This document shows, one piece after another, positions 40,017 through 42,685 of a stretch of 42,685 nt of DNA (within the stretch, counting starts at the first letter, position 1; each line of letters starts with the position of its first letter). Location: contig BFEA01001130.1 of the NCBI GenBank assembly GCA_003427395.1, forward strand, positions 82,656 to 125,340. Direction: 5' to 3'. The DNA comes from Chara braunii. Lineage: Eukaryota; Streptophyta; Charophyceae; Charales; Characeae. The notes beneath the pieces are model-generated. The model worked only from the letters and a program-made list of their open reading frames with translations, had not been told where the DNA came from and searched no databases. Position numbers and translations under genes: made by a program.

Positions 40017-41071
40017 CAGAGCTGGGCACCGGGCGCCCAGAGCCGCACCCACCTGCACCCACCCGACCCACAGGGTTATGGGTCGAATTTAGGTCTACAT
40101 GAGCTGTCTTGGGTGGGTTATGGGCGGGTGCAGCCAGCATGCCTTTCTGGGTGACGGGCGGGTGAAGATTTGACCTGGGTCACCCGCTGGGTGGGTGGCA
40201 GGCGGGTGATGGCTTGGCCTGGGTCACCCAACCCATAGACCCAGGATGACCCGAAAATTATGCAATCCCCCCCCCCCCCCCCCACCCCCCCCCCCCCCCC
40301 TCTCTCCTTGTGTAGTACGTCGGGCTTGAGGTTGAGAGCCAAAGAAAAAAGTGTCTGATACAGTTGACCAGGTCCTAATGAAGTACCGCCGGTGCGAAAG
40401 CAGTGCAGTTGCCCCTGGGCAAAAAAAAAAAATCTTGAAATATTTTCCTTTGAGAAGTTCGAGTCGCATTGTTGATGAAACGGTTTTCACCTTTCAACAG
40501 TCACAGATACGGGCCCTTGAGCTCGATCCCCAGACCTCGCTTTGCCCATGTACAGTACCGAGTCGACCCCTGAGTGTTTGAACCCGTGATCTGTGTTTTG
40601 GTAGTCGTTTGTCATCTGTCGTAGGTCTGTGTAGTGGTAGGGGTTTGATCTGTAGGTCTGTCGATTAGGAGTCAGAGCTCTGTAAAGGTCGTGGCTGTAG
40701 ATGCTCTGAAAGGTCAAGGTCATAGCTACTACATTCCTGAAAGGCAAAGGTCGTACACAGCCTTCCGGAAGGTCCGGAAGTGGCTTTTCAAAGTGTCCAG
40801 CGTTTAATCAAAGGCAAGTGGGAAAGTGGTGGGCCTTTAGTCGGAGGCAAGTGGGCAAGTGGTGAGCCAACTGTGTTACGTCGACAGTGCGACTGCATCG
40901 AGTTGGCAGTGCAAACCCATGCAGTCAGCGGCACCGGTCCCAGTCAGTCAGAGTCCAATCAAGCAAGTACCGTGTGGGACTGTGTGCACCAAGGGCCTGG
41001 GAAAGGGGCAGACCAACGAGTTACAGAAGTATAAATCAAGAGGCAGCGCCCAGCCATTCTTTCATTCGCTG
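40017..41071. mobile_element. hAT-like non-autonomous DNA transposon, 1055 bp
   Basis: The element is bounded exactly by an 8-bp direct duplication, the hAT signature. It begins CAGAGCTGGGCACC and ends ATTCGCTG, so the terminal inverted repeat is short and imperfect (CAGAG / CAGCG). The first 240 bp are dense in ACCC and GGGT words in both orientations (for example GGGTCACCCGCTGGGTGGGT), typical of hAT subterminal regions. A C-run lies at 40267-40300. No transposase frame is present, so it would depend on another element. Assignment to hAT rests on duplication length and subterminal style. Confidence 0.75.
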
Positions 41072-41079
41072 ACGTGGCA
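41072..41079. repeat. 8-bp target duplication, right (ACGTGGCA)
   Basis: Identical to 40009-40016; directly followed by the resumed repeat (GCGGGCCCATGGCTCACC). Confidence 0.9.
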
Positions 41080-41100
41080 GCGGGCCCATGGCTCACCAAA

Positions 41101-41921
41101 GTCTTAAGGGGTCGGCCACTCAGAGGGGTTTAGCTGGAAGGAAAGCCTATGGGTTCGATTAAGTCTAGAGTCGGAATCCTTTCGGGATGCCAAAATAGGA
41201 AAAACTGCTTATTGTTCCGCAACCAACAAGGGCACCATCGCTATACAACAACGCGGTGGGTTGTGGATCTGGCATGATCAACTAGTCTGTGGTGGGCCAA
41301 GATGGTGACCTAACCCACCTGTGCTAGACTCCAAAATGGGTATTTTACTTAAATGTTGGTGTGGTTGAATTATCACAAGAGACTAATTTGCCTGTGTGAT
41401 TGAGAGAGATCTCGGTTAGGCCCCGCATCCAAAGTCATGCACTCGTACGCGAGATCATGATTGAAGACACCCAACAAAAAGTCGGCGAGGTCTAGGACGA
41501 ACAGAGCGGATAATACAATGTACTACAGAATAAAGTATCCCCTAATTTTGTGGCGAAGATGTGGGGCACCCAAGTTACAACCCTCGCCATGGAACACCGT
41601 GACAGGGGCTGATTGATAAGATATCTCGAATGGAGTCAAGTCAATCGGATCCGTTACTTCCTCATCAATAAATGTGATTTTGTTTTTCTTATACTTTTTT
41701 ATTGTCTGAAGCGACAGGGACGTCGCTTAATAGGGTCCGAAAAAAGTATTGATAGAAATACCCTAATAAAAATATTTATGCGTATTTCTGTATCTCACAC
41801 CAGAAGCATCTTTGGTGATACTTGAGGAAGTAGCAAATCTTTGCACAACCCGCAACCGACTCTCAGAAGCCAGAGAGACGAGCGTATGTGTGGTCAGATT
41901 AGAAAGTGTGCGAGTGTGCTC
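41101..41921. other. Unassigned region
   Basis: No gene or repeat is recognised. A GGGTTCGATT word at 41152 resembles a B-box, but no convincing A-box precedes it. Confidence 0.35.
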
Positions 41922-41973
41922 TTTGAGGGCATGCGTAGTTTGAGACAAACTTTTGTTATTTAATGAAATGGTG
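41922..41973 (+). repeat. Short dispersed repeat shared with 6908-6960
   Basis: Same orientation and order of words as the copy next to the chromovirus. It lies directly upstream of repeat copy 2. Confidence 0.65.
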
Positions 41974-41982
41974 TTGAAATGA

Positions 41983-42291
41983 TGTGACCTAACCTACTAT
42001 GATCGAAGTGGGAAGAGCCACGCCCCTGTAAATTGAAGTCGATTTTTGTTGGAATTTTAAGCAAAGGCACTACCCCTCCACGGAGTCCCGTGGAATGTTG
42101 ATATGTGACTATAGGCTTTTAAGAAATTTGAGGAATTTCGATGATGAACATGATTGACCACTATGAAGTCAGTCCAAGGAACATTTTTGTAAGGCCAAGT
42201 TAAGGGGCAATTAGTTATAGCATCACTGGGGCGTAACTCCCAGTGTTGGCTGCTGACCGGCACAACCTGGCAGCGAGCCCATGGCTCACCA
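41983..42291 (+). repeat. ~310-bp dispersed repeat, copy 2, uninterrupted
   Basis: Same boundaries as copy 1: TGTGACCTAACC at the left and GGCTCACCA at the right. It supplies the empty site for the hAT-like insertion. Confidence 0.85.
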
Positions 42292-42318
42292 AAACATTAC
42301 GTCCTACGTAACACCGTG

Positions 42319-42363
42319 TTTGCGTTCGGAGGCGAACTTGAGTATGTTCGCCCGAACGCGAAC
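42319..42363. repeat. Imperfect foldback sequence
   Basis: TGTTTGCGTTCGGAGGCGAAC pairs with GTTCGCCCGAACGCGAACA across a loop of about 8 bases, with small mismatches. The arms are close to CG-rich 'GTTCGCGTTCG' terminal words of foldback or hAT-type elements, so an element may begin here. Confidence 0.65.
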
Positions 42364-42685
42364 AAGCGGCCAAAACCCTTCGAACGCAAACATAAAAAAT
42401 ATTTATAAAAAAAAAAAAGTTCTCAAAAAAATCTGAAACAAATATATGTTATGTAAAACAACAATACAAGCAACTTTTGCCTAGGAGTCATGTTCAAAGT
42501 TATTGCCAATCACGAGTTAAAAATCAAAAACCGAAAAAATATATATATATCGTCACAAACAGATATATATATTGTCACATTGTGAATCAGAGCGCAAAAA
42601 AGGAAAAATAAAAAAGGAAAAGGAAAAAAGGGAAAGGGAAGGAGGTAAGGAAAGCTCCACCTGTTCATAACCTCTTACGTACAAG
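42364..42685. other. Unassigned AT-rich end of the window
   Basis: A-runs, a TATATATAT tract near 42540-42575 and an A/G-rich tract near 42595-42650. No gene is seen. Confidence 0.4.

Larger units (their letters stand above)
39730..41100 (+). repeat. ~310-bp dispersed repeat, copy 1, interrupted
   Basis: 39730-40016 plus 41080-41100 match copy 2 (41983-42291) at about 90% identity by eye, starting TGTGACCTAACCTA and ending CATGGCTCACCAAA. The interruption is the hAT-like insertion. Termini TG...CA suggest a solo LTR, but flanking duplications are not clear. Confidence 0.85.

Noticed and set aside
39804-40058. Related minus-strand frames here and at 42057-42263
   Set aside because: They are the same strand of two copies of one repeat; similarity at protein level only reflects DNA similarity.
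41140-41165. Third type of Pol III B-box (GGGTTCGATT)
   Set aside because: No A-box at acceptable spacing and no tRNA-like fold.

Overview
The window is eukaryotic nuclear DNA from a repeat-dominated genome. Plant-type LTR retrotransposons fill much of it: a Ty3/gypsy chromovirus with a chromodomain and an initiator-Met primer site, and a second Ty3/gypsy element with an Asp-tRNA primer site. There are also tRNA-derived SINE-like units, a full-length U6 snRNA-like copy, many microsatellites and a run of N (assembly gap). No prokaryotic operon structure and no intact conserved host gene is seen. A streptophyte is the best guess, possibly a charophyte such as Chara; the lineage is inferred from retrotransposon style only.

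Layout. 1-1193: 3' end of a plus-strand copy of gypsy family 1 (degenerate tandem 3' UTR, polypurine tract, LTR). 1791-2820: minus-strand coding-like exons of unknown function. 3909-4600: tandem 239-bp and shorter repeats. 5130-6866: minus-strand decayed fragment of another gypsy pol (RNase H, integrase, C-terminal domain). 7054-14614: a complete but disabled minus-strand chromovirus with paired LTRs, perfect 5-bp target duplication (GGTGG), PBS and PPT. It carries an antisense U6 copy and an assembly gap in its leader. 15076-15624: a cluster of Pol III-type debris (tRNA-Glu-like, SINE head, truncated U6). 16036-17250 and 19181-19890: two arrays of small imperfect hairpins whose apical loops are conserved while the stems change in a compensatory way. 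21570-22190: two diverged SINE-like copies. 22397-29817: a second gypsy-type element (candidate LTR, Asp PBS, gag, protease, RT, RNase H, integrase), heavily mutated. 30074-31370 and 37740-38640: gag-like coding remnants in the same orientation, separated by about 6.4 kb of repeats, tandem duplications and microsatellites. 39730-42291: two copies of a ~310-bp repeat, one split by a 1055-bp hAT-like insertion with an 8-bp target duplication. 42319-42363: a foldback sequence near the window end.

How it works together. Almost everything is mobile DNA and its decay. The chromovirus keeps one long open integrase-chromodomain frame, but its protease active site, two reading-frame steps and several in-frame stops show it is dead. 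The second element has lost catalytic residues in protease and RT and carries internal duplications. The least explained signals are the two covarying hairpin arrays, the U6 copies and the gag-like reading frame placed downstream of pol without an intervening LTR.
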